This document shows positions 21,986 to 33,063 of a stretch of DNA of 64,000 nt, in pieces. The stretch spans positions 1,612,001-1,676,000 of the forward strand of contig NZ_CP050854.1 of NCBI RefSeq assembly GCF_017569925.1, in the 5' to 3' direction. Positions within the stretch are counted from its first letter, which is position 1. The number at the start of each line of letters is the position of its first letter. The position numbers were made by a program, and so were the translations under genes. This DNA comes from Brenneria izadpanahii (GTDB lineage Bacteria > Pseudomonadota > Gammaproteobacteria > Enterobacterales > Enterobacteriaceae). The notes beneath the pieces are model-generated. The model saw only the letters and a program-made list of their open reading frames with translations. It ran no database searches and was not told the origin of the DNA.

Positions 21986-22528
21986 ATGACATTAAAAGAT
22001 TTAGTGATTGGTTTCGGCACCCAGATACGCAGTATCTGTATGGTGGGATCGAACGCTTTCAGAAAGCGCGAAACCAGAATGTATCCTGAAGAACCCGTGA
22101 ATCCGCCGCCGCGTTATCGCGGCCGTATCGTGCTGACGCGCGATCCGGATGGCGCTGAGCGTTGCGTGGCCTGTAACCTGTGTGCGGTGGCTTGTCCGGT
22201 CGGCTGCATCTCCTTACAGAAAGCGGAAACCAAAGATGGCCGCTGGTATCCCGAATTTTTCCGTATCAATTTCTCGCGTTGTATTTTCTGTGGTTTCTGT
22301 GAAGAGGCTTGCCCGACCACAGCCATTCAATTGACGCCGGATTTTGAAATGGGGGATTACAAACGTCAGGATCTGGTTTACGAAAAAGAAGATTTGCTGA
22401 TATCGGGGCCGGGTAAATATCCGGAATATAACTTCTACCGGATGGCCGGCATGGCGATCGATGGGAAAGACAAAGGCGAAGCTGAAAACGAAGCTAAACC
22501 TATCGATGTTAAAGGCCTATTGCCCTAA
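21986..22528 (+). CDS. nuoI: NADH:quinone oxidoreductase subunit I
   Basis: A 180-residue peripheral-arm protein with two [4Fe-4S] clusters (N6a, N6b). The ferredoxin-like motifs are [15 protein letters not shown] and [15 protein letters not shown]. It passes electrons from NuoG toward NuoB. It sits 14 bp after nuoH with a good Shine-Dalgarno (GGGGTGAG region). Confidence 0.97.
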   Translation: MTLKDLVIGFGTQIRSICMVGSNAFRKRETRMYPEEPVNPPPRYRGRIVLTRDPDGAERCVACNLCAVACPVGCISLQKAETKDGRWYPEFFRINFSRCIFCGFCEEACPTTAIQLTPDFEMGDYKRQDLVYEKEDLLISGPGKYPEYNFYRMAGMAIDGKDKGEAENEAKPIDVKGLLP

Positions 22529-22537
22529 GGAGCTAGC

Positions 22538-23098
22538 ATGGAATTCGCTTTTTATATTGCGGGCCTGATTGCAGTAGTGGCGACGTTGCGCGTCATCACT
22601 CATACCAATCCCGTGCATGCGCTGTTGTATCTGATCGTTTCTCTCATTGCCGTCGCGTGTGTATTTTTCTCGCTGGGCGCCTACTTTGCGGGGGCGCTGG
22701 AGATCATCGTTTACGCGGGCGCCATCATGGTGCTGTTCGTGTTTGTGGTGATGATGCTCAACCTGGGCAATACCGTGGTCGAGCAGGAACGGGCATGGCT
22801 TAAGCCCAGCGTATGGATCGGCCCTGCATTATTGTCGCTGGTTTTGCTGGTGGTGATAGTGAAGGGCATCTTAAGTCTGGACGATCAGGGCATCGCCGGA
22901 GAAATGGTGGACGCCAAGTCGGTGGGTATCACCTTGTTCGGCCCTTATGTTCTCGCTGTCGAGTTGGCTTCAATGCTGCTGTTGGCAGGGCTGGTGGTTG
23001 CGTTCCATGTCGGTCGTGAAGACAAACGGGGCGAGGTCATCAGCAAAGAAACCGCGAACCAGAATGTTGATAATAAAATAACAGGGGAACGCGCATGA
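22538..23098 (+). CDS. nuoJ: NADH:quinone oxidoreductase subunit J
   Basis: A 186-residue hydrophobic subunit with five transmembrane helices. The conserved [20 protein letters not shown] helix is present. The tail is polar ([14 protein letters not shown]). It is preceded by AAGGAG and overlaps nuoK by 4 bp. Confidence 0.96.
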   Translation: MEFAFYIAGLIAVVATLRVITHTNPVHALLYLIVSLIAVACVFFSLGAYFAGALEIIVYAGAIMVLFVFVVMMLNLGNTVVEQERAWLKPSVWIGPALLSLVLLVVIVKGILSLDDQGIAGEMVDAKSVGITLFGPYVLAVELASMLLLAGLVVAFHVGREDKRGEVISKETANQNVDNKITGERA

Positions 23099-23397
23099 TT
23101 CCGTTACAACATGGTTTGATTTTGGCCGCCATCTTGTTCGTTTTGGGGCTGACTGGGTTGGTTATCCGCCGTAACTTGCTGTTTATGCTGATAAGCCTTG
23201 AAATAATGATCAACGCCGCGGCGTTGGCGTTTGTGGTTGCAGGCAGCTACTGGCATCAGGCGGATGGACAGGTGATGTATATTCTGGCGATTACGCTGGC
23301 GGCGTCTGAAGCCAGCATCGGGTTGGCGTTGTTGCTGCAACTGTACCGCCGCCGCCAGAATCTGAATATTGATACAGTCAGTGAGATGCGCGGATGA
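23095..23397 (+). CDS. nuoK: NADH:quinone oxidoreductase subunit K
   Basis: A 100-residue, three-helix membrane subunit, homologous to MrpC of Na+/H+ antiporters. The two conserved membrane glutamates are seen in SLEIMINAA and [10 protein letters not shown]. It overlaps both nuoJ and nuoL by 4 bp. Confidence 0.97.
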   Translation: MIPLQHGLILAAILFVLGLTGLVIRRNLLFMLISLEIMINAAALAFVVAGSYWHQADGQVMYILAITLAASEASIGLALLLQLYRRRQNLNIDTVSEMRG

Positions 23398-25241
23398 ACT
23401 TACTCTATTTAACAATACTATTCCCGCTGCTTGGGTTCCTGCTGTTGGCGTTCTCCCGCGGTCGCTGGTCGGAGAATGTGTCTGCGACGGTTGGCGTGGG
23501 TTCCGTCGGGCTGGCGGCGCTGACGGCCGCCTGGGTAGTGGTCGATTTTCTTGGTCAGCAACATACGGGCGTGAGCGTATTTGACCAGCATCTATGGACA
23601 TGGATGGCGATTGGCAACTTTGATATCGGCGTTACGCTGACGCTTGACGGCCTGTCGGTCACGATGCTGTCCGTTGTTACCGGCGTTGGTTTCTTCATCC
23701 ACCTGTATGCATCCTGGTATATGCGCGGTGAAGAGGGATACTCGCGTTTCTTCGCCTATACCAACCTGTTTATCGCCAGCATGTTGGTGCTTGTTCTGGC
23801 TGATAACCTGTTGCTGATGTATCTCGGATGGGAAGGGGTGGGGCTGTGTAGCTATCTGCTGATCGGTTTCTACTACACCAATCCGAAAAATGGCGCGGCG
23901 GCGATGAAAGCCTTTGTGGTTACTCGCGTCGGGGATGTCTTTCTGGCGTTTGCGCTGTTCATTCTTTACCGGGAACTGGGCACGCTCAACTTCCGCGAAC
24001 TGATGGTGCTGGCGCCGCAGCAATTGGCCGAGGGGTCCCCGGCGATTACCTGGGCGACTCTGATGCTGTTGGGCGGCGCGGTCGGTAAGTCCGCTCAGTT
24101 GCCGCTGCAAACCTGGCTGGCGGATGCAATGGCGGGTCCGACGCCGGTATCTGCGTTGATCCACGCGGCGACGATGGTTACCGCCGGCGTGTACCTGATC
24201 GCCCGCACCCACGGCCTGTTCCTCATGGCGCCGGAAATTTTGCATCTGGTCGGTATTATCGGTGCGGTAACGCTGGTATTGGCAGGATTCGCCGCGCTGG
24301 TGCAGACGGATATTAAACGTGTGCTTGCATACTCCACCATGAGTCAGATTGGCTATATGTTTCTGGCTCTGGGGGTTCAGGCATGGGACGCAGCGATTTT
24401 CCATCTGATGACCCACGCGTTTTTCAAAGCGCTGCTGTTCCTGTCTTCCGGTTCGGTCATCCTGGCCTGTCACCACGAGCAGAACATTTTCAAAATGGGC
24501 GGCCTGCGTAAGACCATCCCGCTGGTGTATGTCTGCTTCCTGGTCGGTGGCTCGGCATTAGCCGCGTTGCCGATGGTTACCGCCGGGTTCTTTAGTAAAG
24601 ACGAAATTCTGGCGGGCGCATGGGCTAACGGCCACATCAATCTGATGGTGGCAGGATTGGCCGGCGCCTTTATGACTTCGCTGTACACGTTCCGAATGAT
24701 CTTCATCGTTTTCCACGGTGAAGCGAAAACCAAAGCGCATAAGGTTGAAGGCATTTCCCATCATTTACCGTTGATCGTGTTAATGGTGCTGTCCACCTTT
24801 GTCGGCGCGCTGATTGTACCGCCGCTGCACGGCGTACTGCCGGAAACGACGGAGCTTGAACACGGTCAGATAATGACGTTGGAAATCGCTTCCGGCGTGG
24901 TCGCCATTGCGGGGATTCTACTGGCCGCGGCGCTGTGGTTGGGCAAACGTCAACTGGTGAGCGGTATTGCGCAAAGCGCGCCCGGACGTTTCTTCTCAAC
25001 CTGGTGGTTCTATGCCTGGGGCTTTGACTGGTTGTACGACAAAGTCTTTGTCAGACCTTATCTGGCCATTGCGAAGCTGCTGCGACGCGATCCGCTGGAC
25101 GCACTGATGAATATTCCGGCTTTCATTACCCGTCTGGGAAATCGCGGGCTGGTAGTGAGCGAAAACGGTCAAGTGCGTTGGTACGTTGCTTCCATGGGGT
25201 TGGGCGCCGTCGTCGTGTTGGCGTTGTTATTGCTGGTTTAA
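23394..25241 (+). CDS. nuoL: NADH:quinone oxidoreductase subunit L
   Basis: A 615-residue antiporter-like proton-pumping subunit. Key features are the glutamate motif [18 protein letters not shown], the proton-channel lysines and histidines around [20 protein letters not shown], and the long C-terminal lateral helix region (about residues 510-600). It overlaps nuoK by 4 bp and is followed after 98 bp by nuoM. Confidence 0.97.
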   Translation: MNLLYLTILFPLLGFLLLAFSRGRWSENVSATVGVGSVGLAALTAAWVVVDFLGQQHTGVSVFDQHLWTWMAIGNFDIGVTLTLDGLSVTMLSVVTGVGFFIHLYASWYMRGEEGYSRFFAYTNLFIASMLVLVLADNLLLMYLGWEGVGLCSYLLIGFYYTNPKNGAAAMKAFVVTRVGDVFLAFALFILYRELGTLNFRELMVLAPQQLAEGSPAITWATLMLLGGAVGKSAQLPLQTWLADAMAGPTPVSALIHAATMVTAGVYLIARTHGLFLMAPEILHLVGIIGAVTLVLAGFAALVQTDIKRVLAYSTMSQIGYMFLALGVQAWDAAIFHLMTHAFFKALLFLSSGSVILACHHEQNIFKMGGLRKTIPLVYVCFLVGGSALAALPMVTAGFFSKDEILAGAWANGHINLMVAGLAGAFMTSLYTFRMIFIVFHGEAKTKAHKVEGISHHLPLIVLMVLSTFVGALIVPPLHGVLPETTELEHGQIMTLEIASGVVAIAGILLAAALWLGKRQLVSGIAQSAPGRFFSTWWFYAWGFDWLYDKVFVRPYLAIAKLLRRDPLDALMNIPAFITRLGNRGLVVSENGQVRWYVASMGLGAVVVLALLLLV

Positions 25242-25339
25242 GACGGTACCCGGGAACGTATGAAGGGTAGGGTATTCCTGATGTGAATGCCCACCCCGGC
25301 AAGTTTTCAGATTTCTTTAATTTAGGGACACAAAGCGCC

Positions 25340-26875
25340 ATGCTACTACCTTGGCTAATTCTTATCCCCTTTATCGGCGGTCTGCTGTGTTGGCAGTCGG
25401 AGCGTTTAGGTACGAAAGTACCGCGCTGGATCGCGTTGATTGCGATGGGGCTGACGTTGGTGCTATCTCTGCAACTGTGGTTGCAAGGTGGTTATTTTTT
25501 GGCAACGCCCGGCGGACTGCCGCAATGGCAGGCTGAGTACAATGTTCCGTGGATCCCCCGCTTTGGCATTGATTTCCATCTCGCGCTGGATGGCCTATCG
25601 GTGCTGATGGTGGTGTTGACCGCGTTACTGGGTGTGTTGGCAATACTCTGCTCATGGAATGAAGAACATCATAACCAAGGGCTTTTCCACCTTGGTGTAT
25701 TGTGGACCCTGGTCGGCGTTATCGGCGTATTTGTCGCTATCGACCTGTTCCTGTTCTTCTTCTTCTGGGAAATGATGCTGGTGCCGATGTATTTCCTCAT
25801 CGCAATATGGGGACACAAAGGGTCTGACGACAAAACCCGAGCCGCGGCGGCAACCAAGTTCATCATTTATACCCAGACCAGCGGTTTGGTGATGTTGATC
25901 GCCATTCTGGCTCTGGTGTTCGTACACCACGACGCCACCGGCGTCTGGACCTTCAATTATGAAGCGTTGCTGAAGACGGAAATGTCGTATGGCATTGAAT
26001 ACCTGCTGATGCTGGGATTCTTTGTCGCGTTTGCGGTGAAAATGCCGCTGGTGCCGGTGCACGGTTGGTCGCCGGATGCGCATAGCCAGTCTCCGACCGC
26101 CGGCTCCGTCGATCTGGCGGGGTTGTTGATGAAAACGGCGGCCTACGGTCTGCTACGTTTCAGTCTGCCGCTGTTTCCCAATGCCTCGCACGAGTTTGCG
26201 CCGATTGCTATGTGGCTGGGGGTGATCAGCGTGTTCTACGGCGCCTGGATGGCGTTTAATCAGACCGATATCAAACGTTTGGTGGCCTACACTTCCGTCT
26301 CCCATATGGGATTCGTGATGATCGCCATCTACTCCGGCAATCAACAGGCTTTTCAGGGGGCGGTTATCCTAATGATCGCGCACGGCCTGTCGGCCGCGGG
26401 GCTTTTCATCCTGTGCGGTCAACTGTACGAACGTTTGCACACCTGGGATATGCGCCAGATGGGAGGGCTGTGGGCCCGTCTCAGATATCTGCCGGCGCTG
26501 TCGCTCTTCTTTGCCGTCGCCACATTAGGTATGCCGGGAACCGGTAACTTTGTCGGGGAATTTAATATTCTGATCGGCAGTTATCAGGTCGTTCCGGTGA
26601 TTACGGTGATTTCCACATTCGGTCTGGTGTTTGCGTCGGTTTATTCGCTGATGCTGATGCAACGCGCTTATTATGGCTCCCCGAAATCAGAACAACCGCT
26701 GCTGGGCATGACGACGCGTGAACTGTCCGTCGTTATGCCGCTGGTGGTATTGCTGGTGTTGTTAGGGGTTTTCCCTCAACCGATTCTGGATACCTCCAGC
26801 GCGGCGATGGCAAACATCCAGCAATGGTTTATGTCGTCTGCTCCAGATTCAATACTTTCAACAACAAGGCCGTAA
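25340..26875 (+). CDS. nuoM: NADH:quinone oxidoreductase subunit M
   Basis: A 511-residue antiporter-like subunit with about 14 helices. FFFFWEMMLVPMYFLI carries the essential glutamate, and VKMPLVPVHGWSPDAHSQSP the channel lysine. ATG 25340 (MLLPWLILIPFIGG) matches the E. coli start. A longer version from 25283 would add 19 residues not conserved in the family. It is followed by nuoN after 6 bp. Confidence 0.96.
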   Translation: MLLPWLILIPFIGGLLCWQSERLGTKVPRWIALIAMGLTLVLSLQLWLQGGYFLATPGGLPQWQAEYNVPWIPRFGIDFHLALDGLSVLMVVLTALLGVLAILCSWNEEHHNQGLFHLGVLWTLVGVIGVFVAIDLFLFFFFWEMMLVPMYFLIAIWGHKGSDDKTRAAAATKFIIYTQTSGLVMLIAILALVFVHHDATGVWTFNYEALLKTEMSYGIEYLLMLGFFVAFAVKMPLVPVHGWSPDAHSQSPTAGSVDLAGLLMKTAAYGLLRFSLPLFPNASHEFAPIAMWLGVISVFYGAWMAFNQTDIKRLVAYTSVSHMGFVMIAIYSGNQQAFQGAVILMIAHGLSAAGLFILCGQLYERLHTWDMRQMGGLWARLRYLPALSLFFAVATLGMPGTGNFVGEFNILIGSYQVVPVITVISTFGLVFASVYSLMLMQRAYYGSPKSEQPLLGMTTRELSVVMPLVVLLVLLGVFPQPILDTSSAAMANIQQWFMSSAPDSILSTTRP

Positions 26876-26881
26876 TTCGCC

Positions 26882-28342
26882 ATGACAATAACTCCTCAAC
26901 AACTAATCGCGCTATCGCCGCTGTTAATCGTCGGATTGACGGTAGTGGTTGTGATGCTGTGCATTGCGTGGCGACGCAACCATTTTGTCAACGCAACCTT
27001 GACGATTATCGGTCTGGGCATAGCTCTACTGTCACTCTATTTTGTAGGCCAGGTAGGGCCGACCGATGTCACCCCGCTGTTGCGGGTTGATGGTTTTTCC
27101 ATGTTTTATACCGGGCTGGTGTTGTTAGCCAGCCTGGCGACCAGCACTTTTGCTTATTCATGGCTGGAAGGCTATACGGACAACCGTGATGAGTTCTATC
27201 TATTGGTGCTGATCGCCGCGTTAGGCGGAGTCGTTCTGGCAAGTGCGAACCATCTTGCGTCGCTGTTCATCGGTATTGAACTGATTTCGCTGCCGTTATT
27301 CGGACTCGTCAGCTATGCCTTCCGCCAGGAACGTTCGCTGGAGGCCGGTATCAAATACATGTTGCTATCGGCTGCGTCGTCTTCTTTCCTGCTGTTTGGC
27401 ATGGCGCTGATATATGCGGATTCGGGCAATCTGACGTTTGCCAACCTGGGACGGAGTCTGAGCGATCTCCACATCCATGAACCGCTGCTGCTGGCAGGTT
27501 TGGGGATGATCATTGTCGGCGTGGGCTTTAAGCTGTCGCTGTTTCCCTTTCAGCTATGGACGCCGGACGTGTATCAAGGGGCGCCGGCGCCGGTTTCCAC
27601 CTTCCTGGCGACCGCCAGCAAAATCGCCATTTTCGGCGCGGTGATGCGTCTGTTCCTCTACGCGCCGATGGTGGATAGCGATTCGGTCAGATTGGCGCTT
27701 GGTGTGATTGCCTTCGCTTCCATTGTGTTTGGCAACGTGATGGCGGTTTCGCAGACCAGCATCAAGCGTTTGCTGGGGTACTCCTCTATTGCGCATATGG
27801 GGTATCTGCTGGTTGCATTGATTGCGGTGCAAAGTCAACAACTGGCGCTGGAAACGGTTGGCGTCTATCTGGTGGGCTACCTGTTTGCCAGCCTTGGCGC
27901 CTTTGGCGTCGTCAGCTTGATGTCCAGCCCGTGCAGCGGTCCGGAAGCGGACGCCATGCTTTCGTACCGCGGTCTGTTCTGGCATAAGCCCGTGTTGTCT
28001 GCGGTAATGACGGTGATGATGCTGTCTCTGGCCGGTATCCCGATGACGCTGGGCTTCTTCGGTAAGTTTTACGTATTGGCCGTGGGCGTGAACGCGGAAC
28101 TGTGGTGGCTGGCTGGCGCGGTTGTCCTGGGTAGCGCGATTGGCCTCTTCTATTATCTGCGGATGATGGTCAGCCTGTATCAGGCTGCGCCGCAGGAGCT
28201 AAACCGCGGCGATGCGCAGGGAAACTGGGCATTAACGGCCGGCGGCGCTGTAGTGGTGATTTCAGCGATAGCCGTGCTGATTCTGGGCTTTTACCCGCAG
28301 CCGCTGATTTCTCTGGTGCAACTGGCTCAGCCAATCATGTAA
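26882..28342 (+). CDS. nuoN: NADH:quinone oxidoreductase subunit N
   Basis: The last gene of the operon: a 486-residue antiporter-like membrane subunit. The glutamate motif [15 protein letters not shown] and channel region [19 protein letters not shown] are conserved. A strong terminator follows 24 bp downstream. Confidence 0.97.
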   Translation: MTITPQQLIALSPLLIVGLTVVVVMLCIAWRRNHFVNATLTIIGLGIALLSLYFVGQVGPTDVTPLLRVDGFSMFYTGLVLLASLATSTFAYSWLEGYTDNRDEFYLLVLIAALGGVVLASANHLASLFIGIELISLPLFGLVSYAFRQERSLEAGIKYMLLSAASSSFLLFGMALIYADSGNLTFANLGRSLSDLHIHEPLLLAGLGMIIVGVGFKLSLFPFQLWTPDVYQGAPAPVSTFLATASKIAIFGAVMRLFLYAPMVDSDSVRLALGVIAFASIVFGNVMAVSQTSIKRLLGYSSIAHMGYLLVALIAVQSQQLALETVGVYLVGYLFASLGAFGVVSLMSSPCSGPEADAMLSYRGLFWHKPVLSAVMTVMMLSLAGIPMTLGFFGKFYVLAVGVNAELWWLAGAVVLGSAIGLFYYLRMMVSLYQAAPQELNRGDAQGNWALTAGGAVVVISAIAVLILGFYPQPLISLVQLAQPIM

Positions 28343-28366
28343 CGGCAAACCGAATTGCCTGATGTT

Positions 28367-28402
28367 AAAACCGCCGAAGGTGATGCCGACGGCGGTTTTT
28401 TT
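28367..28402 (+). terminator. Intrinsic terminator of the nuo operon
   Basis: AAAACCGCCG (28367-28376) and CGGCGGTTTT form a strong stem with a 13-base loop, running into seven or more T residues. It lies directly after nuoN. Confidence 0.92.
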
Positions 28403-28570
28403 ATGACTGGCTATCTTTGCCCCTGCGGGCCGTTGCAAGCGAGGTGTGAAATTGTTTTATGTCGGCATTTGTGAAGGGCGGCTTTAGGAATGATCTGTTA
28501 AGACCGCGACAGGCGGCAGAATTGTCTATAGTTAACTGGACAAGTATTTTTCATAAGGAAGGAGCATTTT

Positions 28571-28882
28571 ATGGCAGTAGAAAAAAAACAGCCTGATGAT
28601 ATTCGCATTGACGACGACCTGAAACTTTTGTCCGACACGCTGGACGAATTACTGCGTTACTCTGGCGATCAGGCTGACAAAGCCTATCTTGAGCTCAAGA
28701 AAAATGCGGAAAAAGCATTGCTTGAAGTCAAATCGAGAATCGGCGCGACCGATAGTTACTATGCCCGGGTCAAACAAGTCGCTGATAAAGCGGATATCTA
28801 CGTACATGACAAACCCTGGCAGGGCATCGGTATTGGCGCAACCGTCGGGCTGGTGCTTGGCTTGTTATTAGCCAAACGGTAA
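28571..28882 (+). CDS. elaB: ElaB, tail-anchored ribosome-associated family protein
   Basis: A 103-residue protein of the ElaB/YqjD/YgaM (DUF883) family. A helical, charged cytoplasmic part (IDDDLKLLSDTLDELLRYSG) is followed by one C-terminal membrane anchor, GIGATVGLVLGLLLAKR. E. coli relatives associate with ribosomes at the membrane in stationary phase and affect stress tolerance. AAGGAGCA lies upstream of ATG 28571. It is monocistronic, between the nuo terminator and a convergent acetyltransferase gene. Confidence 0.92.
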   Translation: MAVEKKQPDDIRIDDDLKLLSDTLDELLRYSGDQADKAYLELKKNAEKALLEVKSRIGATDSYYARVKQVADKADIYVHDKPWQGIGIGATVGLVLGLLLAKR

Positions 28883-28888
28883 CTAGCT

Positions 28889-28915
28889 ATCTTTCAAGCT
28901 GGAGGCGTGTTGCGG
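28889..28915 (+). repeat. Dispersed repeat end, copy C (degenerate)
   Basis: TATCTTTCAAGCTGGAGGCG and the following TGTTGCGG resemble the sequences at 30501-30534 and 56646-56680 (reverse strand). All share a core like ATCTTTCAAGTTGCAGGTGT, typical of enterobacterial intergenic repeats. This is the most diverged copy. Confidence 0.4.
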
Positions 28916-29022
28916 CGGCGCGCATTAGGCGCGCTGGCGGTTAAACGAACGTAACGGCGGCGGCTCGCTCAGGAAGGGAATAGCGTGAACGAGCCGGTAA
29001 CGCTTAGATGAACGCACAGCGA

Positions 29023-29553
29023 TCAGACTTGATAATGATAAACATTTTGGTCAATACGGCGATCGCCAAGTTTCTCCCCGTCTTTTTTCTGTCCGTAAAG
29101 ATTAAAGCCAAGCCGCTGTGCCAGCGCATTGCTGCGCGGGTTTTCCACCGAGGCTTTAATAATGCATCTCTTCACCAGCCCGGCTTTGATGTAGGCGTCG
29201 ATCATGGTGCGGACTGATAACGAAACGATTCCTTTCCCCTCAAACTGTTCGGCAATCCAGTAGCCAATTTCGCCTTCTTGATCTTGAATCGTATTGAACG
29301 AGACGATGCCGGCGATGACGTCGTCCCAGCGGATGATGTATACCGCAGCGACGCCGGCGGCAAACGCGTGCCGATTGGCTCTGATGGTGTTCAGGGAGTC
29401 ATCAACGTGCGTTACCGAGTCCGGCCAGGGCAAAGTGTGGCGCAGGCGGGGTTTTTCTTTCTGCACCAGCGCAAAAATTCCTGCCGCGTCGGATTCTTCC
29501 TGGATACTCAAACGCAGATGCGGATGATGATGTAATTCATAAAGTGTTTCCAT
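29023..29553 (-). CDS. GNAT-family N-acetyltransferase (RimL-like)
   Basis: A 176-residue GNAT acetyltransferase of the RimJ/RimL group. The acetyl-CoA-binding motif A is GEIGYWIAEQFEGKGI, and motif B is ENPRSNALAQRLGF. Such enzymes acetylate protein N-termini (ribosomal proteins) or small amines; the substrate here cannot be told. AGAAGG precedes the ATG at 29553. It is convergent with elaB and lies downstream of the PhzF-type gene on the same strand (48 bp), possibly cotranscribed. Confidence 0.85.
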   Translation of the reverse strand: METLYELHHHPHLRLSIQEESDAAGIFALVQKEKPRLRHTLPWPDSVTHVDDSLNTIRANRHAFAAGVAAVYIIRWDDVIAGIVSFNTIQDQEGEIGYWIAEQFEGKGIVSLSVRTMIDAYIKAGLVKRCIIKASVENPRSNALAQRLGFNLYGQKKDGEKLGDRRIDQNVYHYQV

Positions 29554-29601
29554 GACTGCGCCTTCTCTTTAATTAGAACGGCTATCCTGTAGCAATAATG
29601 G

Positions 29602-30483
29602 TTATACCGAAAGCGTGCCATCAATAATCGTCACGCTATGTCCGCCGACCCAAGGCTCATCGTTCAGATAAATAACCGATATTCTGCCGTCACACTGGCG
29701 TTTGATGCCTTGGCGGACACGGTAGCCCAGCCGGGGCTCGCTATTATCGGGATGATGCTGTTGGCGCAGGAGCGTCGCCAGACAGGCATTGGCGCTGCCG
29801 GTAACCGGATCTTCCTTCATTTGTCCCAGCTCCATGTAAAATGTACGAACTTCGTAGTCCGCAGCGCCATCGCTATTATGCGGTCCATAAATGGCGATGC
29901 CGTCCGTCTGACAGGTTTCTTGCAGGTCAGCCAGAGAGGGGGCGTCGGGGACGATGTTCAGACAGGTATCGGCGCTGTCCATGCGGATAATCAACCAGCT
30001 TATCCCCATACGTACGGTTGCGGGCGGGTAGTCCTTATCAATTTTGCTGCTGCCGAGCGTGCGCTCCAGCAAAGGATAGAGTCCGGTATCAAACGGAACG
30101 ATAGTCGCTTCAGGCACGTGGAAAGCCAGTAAGCCTTCGTCATCGATATTAATAGGCACCAGGCCGATTCCGCACTGCTGGATGATTTGTCCCGGAGATT
30201 TTGTTTGTAAACCAGACTCCAGCAGGGCATGCGCGGTACCCAGCGTCGGATGTCCGGCGAACGGCAGCTCTGATTCAGGCGTAAAGATTCGCACGCCGTA
30301 GTCGGCCAGCGGATTGGTTGGCGGCACCACAAAGGTTGTTTCCGACAGATTGGTCCAGCGGGCGATATTCTGCATTTGCTCATCAGATAATCCGTCCGCA
30401 TCCAATATGACTGCCAGCGGATTTCCCTTGAGCGGCTGTTTGGTAAACACATCGATTTGTTTAAAGCGGCGCGCTATTGTCAT
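29602..30483 (-). CDS. PhzF-family epimerase/isomerase-like protein
   Basis: A 293-residue protein with the two-domain diaminopimelate-epimerase-like fold of the PhzF family. N-terminal IDVFTKQPLKGNPLAVI, LSETTFVV (with the family's catalytic Glu), PFAGHPTLGTAHAL and C-terminal EDPVTGSANACLA are diagnostic. No phenazine genes are nearby, so this is one of the common stand-alone members of unknown substrate. ATG 30483 with AGGAAGG 7 bases upstream is preferred to TTG 30489. Confidence 0.9.
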   Translation of the reverse strand: MTIARRFKQIDVFTKQPLKGNPLAVILDADGLSDEQMQNIARWTNLSETTFVVPPTNPLADYGVRIFTPESELPFAGHPTLGTAHALLESGLQTKSPGQIIQQCGIGLVPINIDDEGLLAFHVPEATIVPFDTGLYPLLERTLGSSKIDKDYPPATVRMGISWLIIRMDSADTCLNIVPDAPSLADLQETCQTDGIAIYGPHNSDGAADYEVRTFYMELGQMKEDPVTGSANACLATLLRQQHHPDNSEPRLGYRVRQGIKRQCDGRISVIYLNDEPWVGGHSVTIIDGTLSV

Positions 30484-30500
30484 AAACAATCCTTCCTGTC

Positions 30501-30534
30501 ATACCCGTCATCTTTCAAGTTAGGTGTATTGGCC
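30501..30534 (+). repeat. Dispersed repeat end, copy A
   Basis: ATACCCGTCATCTTTCAAGT and the following TAGGTGTATTGG match the reverse complement of 56646-56680 at most positions. The rest of the 30484-30850 gap is AT-rich and shows no supported gene; it must contain the ybiT promoter (CATAAT at about 30811 preceded by TGTGG is a candidate extended -10). Confidence 0.5.
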
Positions 30535-30850
30535 GCTTCTTGAAATCTATCGGCGTATCAATAAGTAAAATCGTTGATTAATTATGGCCGCAAATCAGCC
30601 GCTTGTCTTTTGAATAACATAGATTTTATCTATGTTGATGAATGCAATATGCGGTTTATCGCACGGAGGTATTATCCGCGTAACGGCAGGAAAATATCAC
30701 GAGCGGCATCTTGTCTCCCCTTGGCAAACGAGGGATTCCGCTACGTTCATTGGCGGGAGGTGGTTAAATATCAATCAAAACTAGCCGCGATTATGAGGCG
30801 TGCTTGTGGCATAATGTGCGAAATATCACATTTTGACTTGAGTGAATTCT

Positions 30851-32443
30851 GTGCTAAGTACCAACAATATCACTATGCAGTTTGGCAGTAAGCCATTGTT
30901 TGAAAACATTTCCGTCAAATTTGGCGGCGGTAATCGTTACGGTTTGATCGGCGCGAATGGTTGCGGTAAATCCACTTTTATGAAAATTCTGGGCGGCGAT
31001 TTGGCGCCGAGTTCCGGCAATGTTTTCCTCGATCCGAATGAGCGGCTGGGGAAATTGCGTCAGGATCAGTTCGCTTTTGAAAACTATAGCGTACTGGATA
31101 CCGTGATCATGGGGCATGCCGAGCTATGGGCGGTGAAGGAAGAGCGTGACCGTATTTACTCACTGGCCGAAATGAGCGAAGAAGACGGCTATAAGGTCGC
31201 CGATTTGGAAGTGCAGTACGGTGAGATGGATGGTTACAGCGCCGAAGCGCGCGCCGGCGAACTGTTGCTGGGCGTCGGTATTCCTTTAGAACAGCACTAC
31301 GGCCCGATGAGCGAGGTCGCACCCGGTTGGAAACTGCGTGTGCTGTTGGCGCAGGCGCTATTTTCCGATCCGGATATTCTGCTGCTTGATGAACCGACCA
31401 ACAACCTGGATATCGATACCATCCGCTGGTTGGAGCAGGTGCTGAACGAGCGTAACAGCACCATGATCATTATTTCCCATGACCGCCACTTCCTGAATAT
31501 GGTATGTACGCATATGGCGGATTTGGACTACGGCGAACTGCGCATTTATTCTGGGAACTATGATGAATATATGACGGCGGCGACGCAGGCGCGTGAACGT
31601 TTGCTGGCGGATAACGCCAAGAAGAAAGCGCAGATTTCCGAATTGCAGTCTTTCGTCAGCCGCTTTAGCGCCAACGCATCCAAATCCAAGCAGGCGACCT
31701 CCCGTGCTCGTCAGATTGATAAAATTCAGTTGGAAGAGGTGAAGGCCTCCAGCCGCCAGAATCCGTTTATTCGTTTTGAACAGGACAAGAAACTGTTCCG
31801 TAACGCGCTGGAGGTAGAGGCGCTGGCGAAAGGATTTGATAATGGTCCGCTGTTCAGCAAATTAAATCTGATGGTGGAAGTGGGGGAGAAAGTCGCCGTT
31901 TTGGGGACCAACGGTATCGGTAAATCGACGCTGCTGAAAACGCTGGTAGGGGATCTTCAGCCGGATAGCGGCACGGTTAAGTGGTCGGAAAACGCCAAAA
32001 TCGGCTATTACGCCCAGGATCATGAATATGAGTTTGATGACGAGCTGACCGTATTTGACTGGATGAGCCAGTGGAAGCAGGAAAAGGATGATGAGCAGGC
32101 CGTGCGCAGCGTGCTGGGACGTTTGCTGTTCAGTCAGGATGATATCAAGAAGAAAGTGAAAGTATTATCCGGCGGCGAGAAAGGCCGTATGTTGTTTGGC
32201 AAGATGATGATGCAGCGCCCCAACATCCTGGTTATGGATGAGCCGACCAACCACCTGGATATGGAATCCATCGAGTCGCTCAACATGGCGCTGGAAATGT
32301 ATGAGGGTACGCTGCTGTTTGTCTCTCATGACCGTGAATTTGTCAGTTCTCTGGCGACCCGCGTTGTGGAAATGACGCCGAATAAGATTATCGATTTCAC
32401 CGGAAATTATGAGGATTACCTGCGCAGTCAGGGTATTCAGTAA
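30851..32443 (+). CDS. ybiT: ABC-F ATPase YbiT
   Basis: A 530-residue cytoplasmic ABC-F protein, exactly the E. coli YbiT length. Two ATPase domains are visible. The first has Walker [10 protein letters not shown] and Walker [12 protein letters not shown]. The second has GTNGIGKST, signature [12 protein letters not shown] and Walker [11 protein letters not shown]. The linker (about residues 230-320, [11 protein letters not shown]) is the ribosome-contacting P-site tRNA interaction motif of ABC-F factors. There is no membrane domain. GTG 30851 aligns with E. coli and has GAG 8 bases upstream; GTG 30842 is the alternative. Confidence 0.94.
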   Translation: MLSTNNITMQFGSKPLFENISVKFGGGNRYGLIGANGCGKSTFMKILGGDLAPSSGNVFLDPNERLGKLRQDQFAFENYSVLDTVIMGHAELWAVKEERDRIYSLAEMSEEDGYKVADLEVQYGEMDGYSAEARAGELLLGVGIPLEQHYGPMSEVAPGWKLRVLLAQALFSDPDILLLDEPTNNLDIDTIRWLEQVLNERNSTMIIISHDRHFLNMVCTHMADLDYGELRIYSGNYDEYMTAATQARERLLADNAKKKAQISELQSFVSRFSANASKSKQATSRARQIDKIQLEEVKASSRQNPFIRFEQDKKLFRNALEVEALAKGFDNGPLFSKLNLMVEVGEKVAVLGTNGIGKSTLLKTLVGDLQPDSGTVKWSENAKIGYYAQDHEYEFDDELTVFDWMSQWKQEKDDEQAVRSVLGRLLFSQDDIKKKVKVLSGGEKGRMLFGKMMMQRPNILVMDEPTNHLDMESIESLNMALEMYEGTLLFVSHDREFVSSLATRVVEMTPNKIIDFTGNYEDYLRSQGIQ

Positions 32444-32475
32444 CATATTTATTTAACGCGACTCGCCGATTTACT

Positions 32476-32517
32476 AAGGCAGCATGGTTGATATTGATGC
32501 CGTTGCTGCCTTTTTAT
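32476..32517 (+). terminator. Intrinsic terminator after ybiT
   Basis: AAGGCAGC (32476-32483) and GCTGCCTT (32505-32512) pair across a 21-base loop that can fold further. The stem runs into five T residues. Confidence 0.75.
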
Positions 32518-33063
32518 TAACATTATGCGTGAGCGCTTATTTTTTTACGTAGATGAAAAATATTCACGCAATATTTATTGTGCCGCCAGCCTCAGCGTTT
32601 CCCTTAGTCTGTAAATTTAACATTCTCGCTATTCCGATTGGTTTTTAAATTAAAAAATTTAAAGTAACTAAAGTGATTGTTAATTTCAAACTGGCGCTAG
32701 CTCTACATCATCATCTGGACAATTAATAAATAAAAATAATAAGTTCCCATGAAAAACTATTATTTTATCAGTGTCTTAAATCAACTTATTTGCGTGATCG
32801 TAAACTGTGATTAATCGATTTAGCTAGCTAAAAATAAATGATCGGATAATTTACGCACGTTATTGAGATTATTTCTCATCTGAAACAAAGATGTGATCTT
32901 TTAAATAGACGCTATGAGTATGCAGTCACAGTTATAACAGAAATAAGTATTCTAATGTCCTGGCGATTGATGAAGATCAAGTCTGTTAAATAAATTTCCT
33001 CCTTACCATAACCACACACATTTCGTGTGTTACTCCGTTTGAGTTACAGGAGAATAATAAAAA
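32518..33063 (+). promoter_or_regulatory. hyb operon upstream region
   Basis: About 550 bp of AT-rich DNA with no supported gene. It contains the FNR box (32967-32980) and a perfect 14-bp palindrome TTTAGCTAGCTAAA at 32819-32832. A small 5'-UTR hairpin, ACACAC-ATTTC-GTGTGT, lies at 33014-33030, just before the AGGAGA ribosome site at 33048-33053. Confidence 0.6.
32967..32980 (+). promoter_or_regulatory. Perfect FNR box upstream of hybO
   Basis: TTGAT-GAAG-ATCAA matches the FNR consensus TTGATnnnnATCAA at all ten defined bases. The centre is at about 32973.5. A -10-like TACCAT at 33004-33009 would put the start near 33015, so the box would sit about -41.5, the classic activating position. Anaerobic activation of the hydrogenase-2 operon is the natural reading. 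Confidence 0.85.

Noticed and set aside
30574..30891. A 105-codon frame before ybiT
   Set aside because: It overlaps the ybiT start, covers a repeat-like intergenic region and has no family resemblance.
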